A stretch of DNA of 64,000 nt from assembly GCA_948099385.1 (NCBI GenBank), contig CANUEZ040000107.1, positions 1,550,001-1,614,000 on the forward strand, in the 5' to 3' direction. The notes under the pieces are model-generated. The model did not search any database, was not told where the DNA came from, and was given only the letters and a program-made list of their open reading frames with translations. The DNA comes from Fasciola hepatica (lineage: Eukaryota; Platyhelminthes; Trematoda; Plagiorchiida; Fasciolidae). The position numbers and the translations under genes were made by a program. This document shows positions 1-11,796 of this stretch, one piece after another (position 1 is the stretch's first letter; the number at the start of each line of letters is the position of its first letter).

Positions 1-540
1 CCATTTTTGTGGGTTCCCAGCAAGAACTGTTGCTTTGAAACCAAAATATAAATAGGGATGAACTACAGGGTCGAACAGTAAAGTGGGGCTTCTGATGCAC
101 CTCAACCGATTAAAGGCCAGTCACCGCGGTGGAGTGTGGGAGTGCCTAATCAGGTCCGCTAGAAGAATAATACAGCCTCTAATCGAACAACAACCACGGG
201 GCTATAAGACACTAAACAGAAGGATGACGGATGTAACTAGAATCTTGAATACTTGCCCTGTCGTTCACATCTCCTTCAGCAACCCCAATCACCTAGTGCC
301 TACCTCAGAAATGATTTTTGGCATCGAGGCCAAATATTGGACTCTAAAGAACGGCGAGTTTCCGAAATAGGTACTTAGGTGGGTGGAAACGAGCGAATTA
401 TGTGGCCGGGGTTTCAAGGAGACGATGGTTACCTGAGTACCTGTCGGTCCTACAAACCCGACAAAAGGTGGCCAACCAAGGATAGACCCTGACAAGTTGG
501 TGACGTAGGAATGGTATATGAGGGGCAAGCGCACTTTAGT
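1..540 (+). pseudogene. BEL/Pao integrase 3' part (left-arm copy)
   Basis: The window opens inside a BEL/Pao integrase. A first short frame reads SIFVGSQQEL, the segment after the second catalytic Asp in this family. The frame at 83-370 carries KASHRGGVWECLIRSARRII, the integrase C-terminal hallmark (usually ASH-GGVWER-IR). A shifted frame at about 378-480 continues with the expected RRWLPEYL and LQTRQK motifs. Frameshifts and stops show that it is dead. It is the mirror of 20418-20957, where the upstream part of the same gene can be followed. Here the upstream part lies outside the window. Confidence 0.8.
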
Positions 541-857
541 ATACGGTCCTTGAGTGTTCTTGAAGAAATCATTATAAGTTCGGACGGGATAATGAGGACG
601 GTGAAGTCAAGACCAACAAAGGAACACTGACTTGCGATATGCATAGCCTCAATCTCCATGAGGACGAAGACAAACCGCACTATGCCACTGACTCAGCCGT
701 CCAGCATCACCCCAACTGCAAGGTTCTCACCAGGATAGAATAAAAATGCATTTCTGCTCGCTCCCACTTCCACCAGAGCACGACACTGTTTTGTGAACTG
801 CCTTTTTATTATTGACACCAATGAGATTGTTTTCTCGAACGTGGCAGGCGGGCTCAA

Positions 858-1528
858 AGCCCTCACATATATTTGCCACAGGAGAATCTGGACATGCAGG
901 GGCTCTTGCCGATAATGCTGACGACTGACGGTCTACAGAGAAGAGGATAACCTTTCATTGTGAAGGAAAAACTTGCTGACTTATACGCCGGGCTGCTTGT
1001 GATTTTGCAAGTATATGAGCAGATTCCAGTTGCCAGCGATGAAATTTGCTTGCACTGACGACAGGGTTTAGATGGGTGGGAAGAATGAGCACCCTCATAC
1101 CAGATCTTTGATTTTGATAAGGTCAGAGGGATTTTGGTGGGCGGCTTAATGAACACCTGTGCAAAATCCTTCTGGAACACTGATTTCTTGATAATGCTCA
1201 AATATATGCGTTTGTAAACCGACCTTTATTCATTCGAGTCCAACGGGGAACTCTGTCATACACTGGTCAGACCTGTGAGACTCACATACCATTTTGTCTC
1301 ATACCTCGAGCTTGGACCCGGTGTTAGTTCTTTGCGGTTACTTTTTTTATGTATTTTACGAGATTGTTCATTTAAAACTCGGTGTGATACAAACCGCGAA
1401 TAAATCCTCTTTTGGTTTCGAGATACGCGCGGGTTGGGCTGCTTATTGCTCAAAAGCATCTTACGTCGATCACTCAGTCTCGCCCTGATTGGCTGGGATG
1501 CAGCCCGGGCGGTTTTGCACTGTGACAA
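858..1528 (+). repeat. LTR-like region of the BEL/Pao element (left-arm copy)
   Basis: This is the mirror of 19430-20100. That region shares blocks (GTGAGTCTCACA, TGACAGAG, CAAGAAATCAG) in the same order and orientation with 26300-26600. The two copies bracket the BEL/Pao coding region on the right side, so an LTR identity is inferred. No coding motif was recognised in it. Confidence 0.45.
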
Positions 1529-2572
1529 AAGGCGAATTGGTGCGTATCGTACTTAACCACTCTCGAAGGCATCGGAAGCAGCAAAAACTAGCCAACTTGG
1601 AGCTACGGGGACGTCGGTCGAGGGGTGAGGCTGACCTTGTTAGCAGAACATGTTTGGTCCGGAATTAGATGCAGCTCCTGCTTTGGGAGCCCCTGGCTTT
1701 GTCAAAAACTCCTGATATTACATGTGGTCTAGCTGCAGGTGCGGAGCTTTTTTCATGGGGTAGTAACTCTATGTTGCGAGCCAGTTAATGATGGGCGACC
1801 AGATATCTGTTCGAAGTTCGTAGTCTACTGCACAAATGAAGCGAGCTGGATTCACTGGTGGCACGAAATCCTCCCCCCCAGTCGCTGCCCTAACCGAAAA
1901 GTGGCTGATTCTGAGGTGTCACCACCAGGTTACTCAATTTTCCGGCTGGATGAAAGCAGGGCAAGAAAAAGTGGCCTTGTTGCTCTCACTCTTAAGTCCG
2001 ACACAGCCGCCTGCTGGCTACGTGGTTTTACCTACCCAGAAGGGTTCTGGGAAATCTTGTGGTGCAGGTTTTGAATAAGGCCTGGTGGCCACGTAACCAT
2101 GGGACTTGAATGCAGGTCGTCGGGCATAGTCCCCACCGTTGTTTTTGAAGGACTTCGGCCGTTGGGTCCTGAAGAGTACCGCACCATCCCTAGAGGTTTC
2201 GACGTGTCGTGTGGCAAGTGGGATTGGTACTGTCATGCTTCCTCCGCAGATTCAGTCACATGTGTCTTGCACACTGTCCTCGAGGAATGAACTTTATGCC
2301 AGCGCGTACTACAGTCGACATGGTTCCAGGGTTCTCGGTAGCCCATCTTCGACCCCGTGATATCTCCGAGACCATATGACGTTGAGGAAATGAGATACCT
2401 TCCAAAAATCACTTTAGGCTACCATTCCCTCGAGTCAATCCACTGAAGGCGTGGTGGGTCTCCATATGGTAGACCACTTACGGAAGCAGAATACTGCATA
2501 TAAAGTTTGATTAAATGCGAAGAGCGGAATCATCTGTGGTGTGTACTTCAGCAGCCCAGGAGAAATATGTTA
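1529..2572. other. unassigned decayed repeat DNA in left arm
   Basis: This holds several open frames of 60-111 codons on both strands, but none matches a family I recognise. The same frames recur, mirrored, at 18386-19429. That reflects the arm duplication and is not evidence of coding function. It lies between the 3' end of the gypsy relic and the BEL LTR-like block. Confidence 0.5.
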
Positions 2573-2828
2573 TCAATCAGCCATCGGGGGACAATGAACA
2601 ACCAACCACTGAGTGAGTCTGTATGCGAATAAACATAAACGCAACTGACAGGCACTTTCAGCAAAAATGGTCCACATAAGGAAATCAATACGAAGATGAG
2701 CGATCGCGACTTGGCGAATAACCGGACAGTACGAAGACTGTTTCGTGTGAGCGAACGCGTCTGCGGGCTTGAGTGTGGGTGTGTGGGCGTGTACTAATGC
2801 GCGCAGTGTTGACTGACGGTGCATTCGC
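2573..2828 (-). repeat. repeat A, LTR-like (left-arm copy)
   Basis: About 250 bp matches 18134-18388 (mirror) and, at roughly 85 percent by eye, the spacer copy at 10697-10960. Shared blocks include TGTCCGGTTATTCGCC and GTGCCTGTCAGTTGCG. It lies just downstream of the gypsy integrase on the same strand, which suggests that it is part of that element's 3' LTR. The open frame across it is probably incidental. Confidence 0.5.
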
Positions 2829-3257
2829 CTCCCTCAGCAAATAAGGATTGACTCGCGCGGCTTTTAACTAAGATCAAAGGAAGTCCTTCTGACGGGGGTC
2901 CGGGAACACATTGATTATCGGTAAAGCAGCCAGAACTAGGTGGCCCAGGTGATGCCGTTTTCTACCCTGTCACTGGTAATGCAGAGGTATCCAAAATAAT
3001 ATAGATTGGAAGTTCTACCTCATTCTTCTCATCTACCGCTGCTATGTTGTAACGCTTTATGGTATGATTGACTCGTCGTTAGGCTGGGTCATTGTCCAAG
3101 TGAATATCACAAGTCACACATTCAGCCGGCTCACAATTTCTCCTGGTATCCACGGCCTTGAAGCATGGCGAAAATGGAGAACATATACATGATCCCCTTT
3201 GCTTGTGCTGCGTGGCCATGCGCCGTACTATCCGTTGGGGCGCGTTTCCATGTGGTC

Positions 3258-4096
3258 ATTTCGAGAGGTTTGTGTGACCCTGGGGTACGTGGCTTCTAAA
3301 AGTATTCGCAAGCGTCTGCCAAGGAAAGCTTTTACTAGTGAGGCTTTGTTTGGGACTGAAGTGTTAAGATTTGAGCGGTACGTCACCAGAGTTTTCAAGT
3401 ACCCTTAGTATGCTTCCTTTCCCTTGCAACTATTTGAAAACTCTTTTCGGTGTACCTACAAAACATTCCACTTGGCCGTCTGATTGATGGCGACAGACTG
3501 GACTCCGTACGTGCTCAACGGCTATGGATTGGCGGGAAGAAGTGAATCAAATGGAGATAAACTGGGCCTCGTTATCCGTAAATAAAGTTTTGGGAAACCC
3601 AGATTGATCGAAAAGACGTCTTAAGATGACAGTGGTTTTTGAAGAATAGATAATCATCGTGGAAATTATTTCTTGCCACTGAGAGCAAGCATCAACTATC
3701 ACCATGAAATACTGCTGATCCACTGGACCTGCAAAATAGACGTAAACCGTTTTCTTGGGGCCCGTGTGTAATGGCCGAGTGCAGTGGAAACTTGGTGGGG
3801 GTCCTGGCAGCAAGTGGACATTTTTCACATCCAACGCGACCTTCAATCTGCTTGTCAGTGTTAGGCCAGTAAGCATATTTTTGGGCTAGTGCTTTCATAC
3901 GTGTGATATCCGGATGACCACTACTCAGTTGTCCTATGACTCTGTTTTGTAGTGCCTTACGAATCACCATGCTTTCAGGCAGCATGAGACATCCGTCCAC
4001 TATCGTGAGCGTATCTTTCCGACGATGGAATCGCATACCCGTCGTTGGTAATTTGGGTCCGGTCAATCCGCAGGTGAATTGTTCGCTGAAGATCAA
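3258..4096 (-). pseudogene. Ty3/gypsy integrase (left-arm copy)
   Basis: Mirror of 16862-17700. It has a zinc-binding linker region (SSGHPDITRMKALAQKYAYWP, then CEKC) followed, after a frameshift, by the rve-type core. The core frame contains FAGPVDQQYF, the strand around the first catalytic Asp, though that Asp is replaced by Tyr. The second Asp is kept in LFTDNEAQF. The catalytic Glu lies in DGQVECF in a further shifted frame near 3440-3500. A minor difference from the right arm is Thr for Ala in RRKDTLT. It is the last pol domain of the minus-strand gypsy copy and is inactive. Confidence 0.8.
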
Positions 4097-4317
4097 GGTC
4101 TGAGTTAGTTACGCTTCGTATCGCGGTGAAAGTACCAGGTGGGTTGGCCCACGAAACACCAGTTTGACTTCGGAATAAACTTCATCTGGGGATACCACCA
4201 AGTCTTCGTCAGATTGATCAGATGGATTCCTCTGTTTCAGGCGGAATATCGCTCTAGCGTGTCCGAAACTGTCTGAGCTGATGTATATAACCACAAAGCC
4301 GCAGACAAGTAATACCG

Positions 4318-5558
4318 CTGCCCATAATTATAGTAGGTTTGAGATACGGAGGAGGATACCTTTTTTTGCACGGAAGAGGGCTGATAGGGCTTCGTGGTCA
4401 GTGCACAGGGTAAAACTTCTTCCATGAAGAAATTTATGGAACCTATGAAATGTGAATACCAGTGCTAGGCCTTCTTTCTCTACCTGACTGCGATTTCCCC
4501 CGGCCATTGTGGACGCCCGAGGGGTGTGTGACACTGCTTTCCGTGAGCCATCTGGAAATTTATGGAGCACTGCTCCAAAGCCGTACTCAGAAGCGTCTGC
4601 AGAGACTATCTTGGGCACACGGAGATCATGATGAGTCAGCACAAGGGTGAGCGTCAGTAGCCGCTTCAACCCGCACAAGGATGATCGCCATTCGGAGTCT
4701 TGTTTCAGCAAGGCGTTCAATGGGGCTCTAATATTGTACATACTTTGAACGAAATTATTATAATAGTTTACAAGTTCGAAGAGAGATTGCAGTTCCGTTT
4801 TGATTTTAATGCTGGCGTCTGACTAGTAGGCGCCACCATGGACGGGTCTGAGCTCTTTCCCATTTTTGTCAGCGATAAGAACGAGAAGTTTTGTGCTTGG
4901 GAGAAAAAAGGAGTTTCGTTGTACGTAACTCGAATCCGAAAAGTCGGATTTTATGCAGAAACTCCTTCAAATTCCGCAATTGTTCAGACCTTGACTCGCT
5001 AGCAATAACAATATCCTCCATGCAGGCTAGTACGAGTGGAAGGTCAGCCTGCATTGTGTCAGTAATCCGCTGAGAAATGGCTGAAATGTGAGTCACTCTG
5101 AAAGGCAATTCGTTGTATTGATACAAACCGCTGCTGGTATTGTTAGTCAGCAAACTTCTCCTTGAGTTATCGACTTCACCCTAAAGATAGATATCAAAGT
5201 GGTCAAATTTTGGGGATATTTTGCTCCCTTGAAGCTGAGAAGACAAATTTCCCGGGATTGGCAGCAGATAATAATGTGGTTCTAGGCATACAGTAATTGG
5301 CACATGCCAAACAAACCATCCGCTTTCCTAACCACCACAATTCGTGCGGCCCAAGAAGAGTAATTTGATTGTGTAGGTACTCCCGCCGTCTGCAGTCCTT
5401 CGAGTTCCTGACCTATTGATTTCAAAGCGGTATATAAAACAGGCCGTTCCGGACGAAAGCCTGGTTTTGACTTCGGTTTTAGATAAAAGATCGCTTTAGT
5501 CTAAGAGTACAACCGCAAGCCTGGTTCGAATAATTCGGCAAACTCCTCCTAAATATCT
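4318..5558 (-). pseudogene. Ty3/gypsy reverse transcriptase and RNase H (left-arm copy)
   Basis: Mirror of 15400-16640. Reading down the minus strand, fingers/palm fragments (FRPERPVLYTALKS; NYSSWAARIVVVRKADG) are followed by the frame at 5153-4869. There the YMDD-type catalytic box is altered to CMED. The thumb/connection comes next (MYNIRAPLNALLKQD), then RNase H at 4741-4328 with VSADASEYGFGAVL and FTLCTDHEALSALF. Stops and frameshifts separate the pieces, so no polymerase could be made. Order, spacing and strand match the integrase at 4096-3258 and the gag region at 7065-5858. Confidence 0.85.
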
Positions 5559-5857
5559 TCAACTGCTGTGGTGTTAGCGATGTTTGCATCGTCACACACA
5601 TCTGATGAGTACGAAAGTGACAGTGAAGTCGGGTTGTCTGAGTTGCAAGTTGAACTAAAGGTTACACTTCATAACTAAAGCTCATTCGTCCAGTCGACAC
5701 GGAGGAAATTAAGGTTATCAGTGGTTGACATATAACAAAAGCCTTAACCATAGTTGTCACTAAATTCCAACCCTCATTCTTGCCCTACCAAGAGTGGTAT
5801 TCGTTGGCCAGTGGCGTTTTCAATAACACGGTTTGTGGCTTTGAATGGAAGCTCACT

Positions 5858-7065
5858 AAGAGCGACCCACGGTGAGCTTAGAATGATTGTTCTCCTGTGC
5901 CGTGTCCATTTGGAGAGTTAATGGACGGCTATCCACAACTGTTGTCACGCATTTCCCCAATTGGTTTAGTAAAGGACTCAAGACTACCAATACAGCGTTC
6001 GGCTGGTGCCTGATGCGACCAAACGCGCCGAAGTTTTTCGCAGGTCTTTTGCTTTTTGAGCGTTCACAAAATTGTTCTCTGCGCTTGATATGTCCACATT
6101 CCTAACATAAGTATGTCCTGTAAGGATAAAGTAGAACAGAATGCCATTCTTCACAGTCCCAGCAGACAGAGTTTGGTGGCTGGGATGACGTTGTGGCACG
6201 GTCAGATGGATGCACGGCAAAGCATGACTTTTTTTTCTACTTACGGACTGAATATGACCCACCCTACTACTACTGTGGTGCTTCGCATTAAGAAAGTCAA
6301 AGTTAAATGGAACATGTTTCTGACCACAAGAACTGCAACAATAACGCTACTTGTTTGGTTGAACTGTTCGAGAGTGGAAATTTTGGCCTAATTTTTTGAG
6401 CCGGGGAACGCTCTTTACTTGCCTCGATGGTGGATTAGAAGGGGACTTCAGATGTTTCATGCTGAACGAAACTGGGGTCTCGTCAATTAAAACAACACGT
6501 ACGTCTTGATGTTGCTCACAAAGAAGTTTGGCAGGTCAAAAGTTGTATTCGTGAGGGAGAAGTCTTTGTAGCAACTCGAGACAGATGATACCAGCAATTA
6601 CTCTGTCGCGTAACTGCACCTCAAGCTGATCCCCAAATTGCATCTAGTGGCTCGTGTTTGCGACCGTAATGCAAAATTCCGTATTGGTCGATTGGCGCCT
6701 CGCATCAATGAGTGAAACTTTGCTCCTTCAGCAGCCTCGAAATTCACAGGTTGGAAATGCCACAGAAGCACCCGCCTCCAAGGGTTCGTAGGGCAAATAC
6801 ACTGAGAAATCGGAAAATGCGGATCCTCCAAGGAGGAATATGTATCCTTTCCAAGGACTGCCAAGGAACGTGCAGCTTCCCTTTCATAATTCAAGGATTT
6901 ACTAGTCAAGCTCCACACTCCGAACCACTTGATGTAATCCTCAACTCCCTGGCTCTGCTGTGAACATATACAACTTCCGAAACACAGTTTTCCGTGATTG
7001 GAACTGGCCGTGACGCCAGATGTTATGATCGGTACCTGCACCGAAGAACTAGTTTTATGGCAACG
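5858..7065 (-). pseudogene. Ty3/gypsy gag and protease remnant (left-arm copy)
   Basis: Mirror of 13893-15100. The longest frame (7083-6598) has gag features seen in gypsy elements: VNFEAAEGAKFHSL and IRNFALRSQTRATRCNLG. Downstream frames hold a degraded zinc-knuckle block (SCGQKH, GHIQS) and a protease-like LQMDTA stretch, where an active enzyme would have LDTG or LDTA plus further motifs. The inner end of the inverted repeat (7155) lies just upstream of this gag, so no 5' LTR is seen with it. Confidence 0.65.
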
Positions 7066-7155
7066 AGGGTAGTAAACACTCAAAACCGAACTGAGCTCAC
7101 AGGAGGAATAAGAAGACCGGTTGAACTGGAACTCAGTTCGAAGTTGAACTCTGCG

Positions 7156-7898
7156 AAATCTTTATGCACGAGCATTCAATGACGTAATAAATCAAAACAG
7201 AAGGACGCCATTATCAGTCATCACACTTTCGCGAGGGTGTGATGTAGTGTTTTTAGTTATTTTTCATAGAAGTGTTTTCAGTAGTCGGTGGTACTTGCTG
7301 CGTCATTTTAGAGTGTTGCTCTTACTTCATGAACCGTACATATTTGGTGGTCAGATCTTGCAGGGCTTATTTTTCTGAAGAGTCTAGCCTCGTCAGCTGC
7401 GTCGCGCGACATTCGGCATCAAATGGAGATGTGAACCCAGCGACAAAAGTTAGCCTTTTTAGTAGGTCTTCTGTGATTACTTTAGGCTTAAGACGTTCAT
7501 ATTTTGTTGACCCAAACAGAGTAAGACACTATTTCTTTGACTGCGTTTCAGGCTATTTTATGATGGTTGTAACGTGAACTGACCAATGACGGTCGCTCGC
7601 CAGAAAGGTGCTAAGCCTGGACACAGATTCTTTTAGAGGAAAATATCGATGCTGATGCGGCTTGACGTGACCGAAGTGCTGATTATGTCCCAGCTTCTGC
7701 TTTAGTGAAAGCACCGTCAGCCATTAGTCCAAAGATGCACCATCAACCAGAAAACATCTTCGCGTCGTCCGCTCAACGAAGTGAGAGTAATCCCAATTTC
7801 TGCTCCATAAATAAATTCCTGAATGCTGACAGCCGGTGTTTTTCGGTTTTGTTACAGACGACTTATCACTGCTTGTGACGTTACCAGAACAAAAATCC
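7156..7898. other. spacer DNA, possible continuation of a gypsy LTR
   Basis: No recognisable coding sequence. The 3' LTR copy at 7899-8264 probably continues into this region, because the 5' copy is cut off by a deletion exactly at 10313. A TGTAACGTGAACTG block at about 7568 could be the inverted terminal end of that LTR. I could not find a matching target-site duplication. Confidence 0.3.
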
Positions 7899-8264
7899 GC
7901 TTCTAATATTTCTATCGTCTTCATCTGTTACCGTTGTTGTTCTAAAGTTGCTTTTTGCCGTTCCCGCAAGGTTTTGGTGAGTTCAGTTTGACCTCTTAGG
8001 ATTCTCCTAAGTTAAGTCAAGACCTGCTCCCGTATAGAGTCTATAGCCCCTGGTCCTCGGTTTATGACACGATAACGAATATACTCGGCAGCGCGCAAAG
8101 CAGAAATCAAGACGCTGGAGCGGGACAACGTGTGTATTGGAGGAGCGCAACGGTGTGCAGACGACGTACACAGGCGGAGCAAGTGGCGCCACCAAAAACG
8201 GTAATTGTTCAAATAAACAAATTTGTTAGTCTTTGTCATCGTGTGTTGTATCAGTAGCACTACA
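7899..8264 (-). repeat. 3' LTR of internally deleted gypsy element
   Basis: This 366-bp segment recurs as a direct repeat at 10313-10678 (offset 2414) with few differences. On the minus strand it begins TGTAGTGCTA, a canonical TG start, and a polypurine tract lies immediately before it at 8265-8281. A gypsy integrase lies between the two copies on the same strand, so these are the element's LTRs. Confidence 0.85.
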
Positions 8265-8281
8265 GGGGTCTCCCCCTAGAA
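8265..8281 (-). other. polypurine tract before 3' LTR
   Basis: The minus strand reads AGGGGGAGACCCC directly before the TGTAGTGC start of the LTR. A purine run at this place is where plus-strand priming occurs in LTR elements. It confirms the orientation and fixes the LTR edge at 8264. Confidence 0.7.
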
Positions 8282-8847
8282 GGATGAGGCAGTTGGGCTC
8301 CGACCCGTGATGGATACGTCGGCTTAGGTGGCGAGAGACGTTTTTCTTGCCTCCTGCCGCGGTCGAACACTACAGCGAAGCCAGCACAAGCCGTTCTCTA
8401 TGACTCACACTAGTCGCTCTGCGTCGATCGCAGAATTGCGTCCTACTCAAAATGTTATCCGACCGGGGTAGATCCTGCTTGTGACCTGGCAGTGGCGATT
8501 GCCTTGTAGGGTTTGTCGTTGTCGGCATATCCCAAGGCTCCGTTTCCCTGTGGTTGTTATTGCCTTCGTAAACGAGCCAGCTTCCTGCGCCAAATGAGTC
8601 CAGTCGCGATCCACTAAGCATTGTGTTAGAGCCATGCACGATCCTGAGATTCCATATGGTTCCGTCCGACGGGACGAGCTGTAAGGCAAGAAACACAAGG
8701 AAGCTGAGCCTCGAGGCGCGATCGGATATTCGACTGAGGGGGACATATCGGCACAATACAGGCTGCCGCCTCCCTTGTGGTGATAATTACGTGGTCGTGC
8801 ATTCATGCATAATAGGACAATGTACAAGTTGAGTGTGAAGAGTAAAC
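8282..8847 (-). other. gypsy 3' untranslated region
   Basis: Lies between the end of the integrase frame and the polypurine tract. Open frames of 126-128 codons overlap here in two phases, but I recognise no env or other domain. It is most likely the decayed 3' end of pol plus untranslated sequence. Confidence 0.4.
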
Positions 8848-10312
8848 TTAAGCATATACAATTTTTGCTTGTTCAGAAAACCTCTTTGGCTGTCGCAGCT
8901 CGCGGCCGCATCGATTTCTCCTGTTGACGGGTGCAGCCGTGTCTTCCGTGGAGTTTGGTGTTGCAACGGGTAACGGGAGGTCGTAAGTGGGAGTAACAGG
9001 GGCCGACTGGGGACAACTCACCGAAGTTTGTGAGCAGGTGGGGACGCTGGGAGGGTTGTTCGGGGTAGGTTCTACCTCGATGAAGGCTGGTTTGAGGCGG
9101 TCTATGCTGGTGGTCTCTTTCCTGCCCTCGACGTCCACCACGTATTTCTTTTCTTTTTGCTGGACGACGCGGAATGGGCCCGAGTAAGCCGCTTGTATTG
9201 GTGATCACACTGCTTCTACTCGAAAAACAAATGGCTGGCGGTCGCTAGAGTGGTAGGTATGTAGTTGCTGAGGGTTCGTACTCGTGGTGGGATGGGCTTT
9301 ATCACCCGCATTTGGTGTGACAATCGTTTTGGGTAATCCCCGTAATTAAAACTCACAGGTGGTAATGGAGAAACCAACCCACCTGGAAGTCGTAGTGTGC
9401 AACCGTAAACCAGTTCAGCCGCCGTAACACCCATATCGGCTTTAGCGGTGTTACGCAGTCTTAGGAGAAAGATCGGCAAAACTTCACTCCATAATGGGCT
9501 ATCACGAGCACGAAGGGCAGCTTTCCGCTGGCAATGGAATCGCTCCACCATGCCATTGGCCTGAGGATGATAAGCCGTCGTCTTGTTGTGACTGCAACCG
9601 AATGCCTTCAGTAGCTCATGGAAGGCGGCGTCAAAATGAGAACAGCGGTTAGTAGTCACGGTAGCAGGGCAACCGAACTGACTCACCCAACCAGTTAGAA
9701 ATGCTTTTGCAGCTTCCTCTGAGGTTAGACGAGGAATAGGTACGGCCTGTGGCCAGCGAGTGAAACGATCTACGCAAGTGAGGATGTAGACGCAGCCATT
9801 GGATGGCGAAAGTGGCCCCACGAGATCCACATGCACATGATGAAAGCGTGCGTCCGGCTTGCAGAATGTGCCTAACGTAGATTTGGTGTGACTATGCATT
9901 TTAACTCGTTCGAATTGAAGACAAGTACGGGCCCAAAGATGTACGTCACGTTGGACGCAAGGCCAGACAAATCGCTCGGTAACTAGTTTCACTGAGGCGG
10001 TTACACCAGGGTGCGATAAGTTGTGGAGGCTGATAAAACCTTGTCAGCGAAAATTGGCAGGAACTAGTGGTCGGGGTCGACCCTGTGACACATCGCAAAT
10101 GATAGTTACGTCCGAAGTTGGAAGGACCACTGGCACTAGGTGCAGGGAGCTGCTGTTTCTGAGTTGCTCTACCTCAGGATCTGTTGTTTGGGCTGCGGCA
10201 ATTGCTTCTAGGTCTATGCCCATGGGTAGTGGATCGTCGATATTGTGGACGCGTGAGTGTGCTTCTGATACGGGATCGTGTGCCCCAGAGACGTGTCGAA
10301 TGTCCGTAGTAA
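8848..10312 (-). pseudogene. Ty3/gypsy integrase with RH-IN linker and C-terminal tail
   Basis: The minus-strand reading starts at 10312 with the tail of RNase H/connection (RHVSGAHDPVSEAHSRV), then PRPLVPANFR, a stop near 10050 and SLHNLSHPGVTASVKLVTER. The long open frame 9992-9216 (258 codons) holds the rve core: HHVHVDLVGPLSPSNG with the first catalytic Asp, then TVTTNRCSHF where the second Asp is Asn, then YHPQANGMVERFH with the Glu. After a frameshift the tail VDVEGRKETTSIDRLKPAF completes the usual C-terminus. Gag, protease, RT and most of RNase H are missing, and the LTR at 10313 abuts the linker directly. It is a deletion derivative unable to transpose alone. Confidence 0.88.
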
Positions 10313-10678
10313 GCTTCTAATATTTCTATCGTCTTCATCTGTTACCGTTGTTGTTCTAAAGTTGCTTTTTGCCGTTCCCGCAAGGTTTTGGTGAGTTCAG
10401 TTTGACCTCTTAGGATTCTCCTAAGTTAAGTCAAGACCTGCTCCCGTATAGAGTCTATAGCCCCTGGTCCTCGGTTTATGACACGATAACGAATATACTC
10501 GGCAGCGCGCAAAGCAGAAATCAAAACGCTGGAGCGGGACAACGTGTGTATTGGAGGAGCGCAACGGTGTGCAGACGACGTACACAGGCGGAGCAAGTGG
10601 CGCCACCAAAAACGGTAATTGTTCAAATAAACAAATTTGTTAGTTTTTGTCATTGAGTGCTTTACTGTTAGCACTACA
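10313..10678 (-). repeat. 5' LTR of internally deleted gypsy element (truncated)
   Basis: Direct repeat of 7899-8264. The element's outer end at 10678 starts TGTAGTGCTA on the minus strand. Its inner end stops at 10313, immediately next to the integrase linker, so the rest of the LTR, the primer binding site, gag, PR, RT and most of RH were lost in one deletion. The flanking 5-mers do not match, so no target-site duplication is claimed. Confidence 0.8.
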
Positions 10679-10696
10679 ACCTTCTATTTAACTTCG

Positions 10697-11345
10697 TCAA
10701 TAACTCTTATGAATCAGCCCTTTGGGACAACGAACAACCAACGATTGAGTGAGTCCGTATGCGAATAAACATAAACGCAACTGACAGGCACTTTCTGCAA
10801 AAAAGATCCATGTAAAGAAGTCGATACGAAAATGAGCAGTCGTGACTTGGCGAATAACCGGACAGTACAAACGCTGTTTCGTGTAAGAGTACGCGTCTGC
10901 AAACTTGTGTGTGGATGTGTGAACGTGCACGAAGGTCGCCTTTGAGCAATACGCACCCAAATTCGGAACGGATCTCGAAATAAGAATGCTATTATCCGTT
11001 GAATTTTACGACTCTAGATTATCAAATTACCAATGACACAAAACAGATACGAACCTCAGTTATGTGATCACTGGGACTCAAAAAACGAGAACCAAATCGC
11101 AGAGTGTGAGAAAAGAGCACGTACGTCGCTCAGGTCCAAAGCAGGATAAGACAGATTAGCGCGTTGGACGAGAGCAAACAAAGCTTGGCTCATGAAAACA
11201 TACAGTTCATAAAAACACTGAAATAGTTTATATGAGCGTGTGATGTCGAGAAAACTTGAAGCTGCAGTGTTTATGGGGGATTTTCCGAAACCGGTGGTTA
11301 GAGTGTCTTAATGCGCGCAGTTTCAACTGAAGGTCCATTCAGGAC
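10697..11345 (-). repeat. solo LTR-like repeat (blocks B and A)
   Basis: The part at 10697-10960 matches repeat A of both palindrome arms. The adjacent 10930-11020 resembles 19478-19560 (block B), sharing TCGAGATC and GTATTGCTCAAA-type stretches. The far edge at 11303-11345 matches the end of repeat A (TAATGCGCGCAG). So one continuous repeat here contains blocks that lie apart in the arms, which suggests a solo LTR of a related element. No coding region accompanies it. Confidence 0.45.
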
Positions 11346-11796
11346 TTTTGGGCCGATACATTCGTCGGCGGTTCACGTTCGTCCTCTAGGGCATAGCAAG
11401 TAGTCTCCGTGGTTTGATCTTTAGCTACGAAATGCTCCGCTGCAGGAACCGTGCATGTCCAAGGTATCGCTAATTGGGAGGTGGGTGCGAGAGATACGAG
11501 GCCATCCGAAATATATGTCCCTTCACGAAAACTGAGAAGAGAAAGAATATTAAATGCTTGCTTGCTCAAGACTCCTTTACTGTATCCGAACGGCTTTATA
11601 CCTAGTTGAGACGGAGAACCCGCGTAACCATGGCCGTGCCGCCCTTAGTCGACCAGGAAAATTCCGCCGAAACTGGCGTTCAAAAAAGAAGGTTCTTGCT
11701 CATCAGTACTGTTCTGTGTAAGCGACGGAGCCAACCCCGTTTCCACCACTGCCATATACGGATATTGCCCCCGTGACACTGTCCTTCCACTGAGAC
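11346..11796. other. unassigned spacer DNA
   Basis: Short frames only (up to 76 codons), none recognised. It lies directly upstream of the non-LTR reverse-transcriptase fragment and may include its decayed linker region. Confidence 0.4.

Larger units (their letters stand above)
1..7155. repeat. left arm of giant inverted repeat (palindrome I)
   Basis: The reverse complement of this segment recurs at 13803-20957, with paired positions summing to 20958. Homology stops abruptly after 7155/13803, where GCG pairs with CGC and the next base differs. The arm is cut by the window edge, so its true length is at least 7155 bp. Only scattered substitutions separate the arms, for example single residue changes in the translated integrase and in the repeat at 2573-2828. 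It contains a BEL/Pao integrase end, LTR-like sequence and a decayed gypsy gag-pol. Confidence 0.95.

Noticed and set aside
5602..5616. CTGATGAGTACGAAA looks like a hammerhead ribozyme core (CTGATGA...GAAA)
   Set aside because: The part between CTGATGA and GAAA is only GTAC, too short for a stem II, and no matching stem I/III and cleavage site was found. It lies in decayed gypsy coding sequence.
8370..8827. Two overlapping minus-strand frames as an env gene of the gypsy element
   Set aside because: No signal peptide, transmembrane segment or fusion-like region can be supported, and the frames are in two phases.
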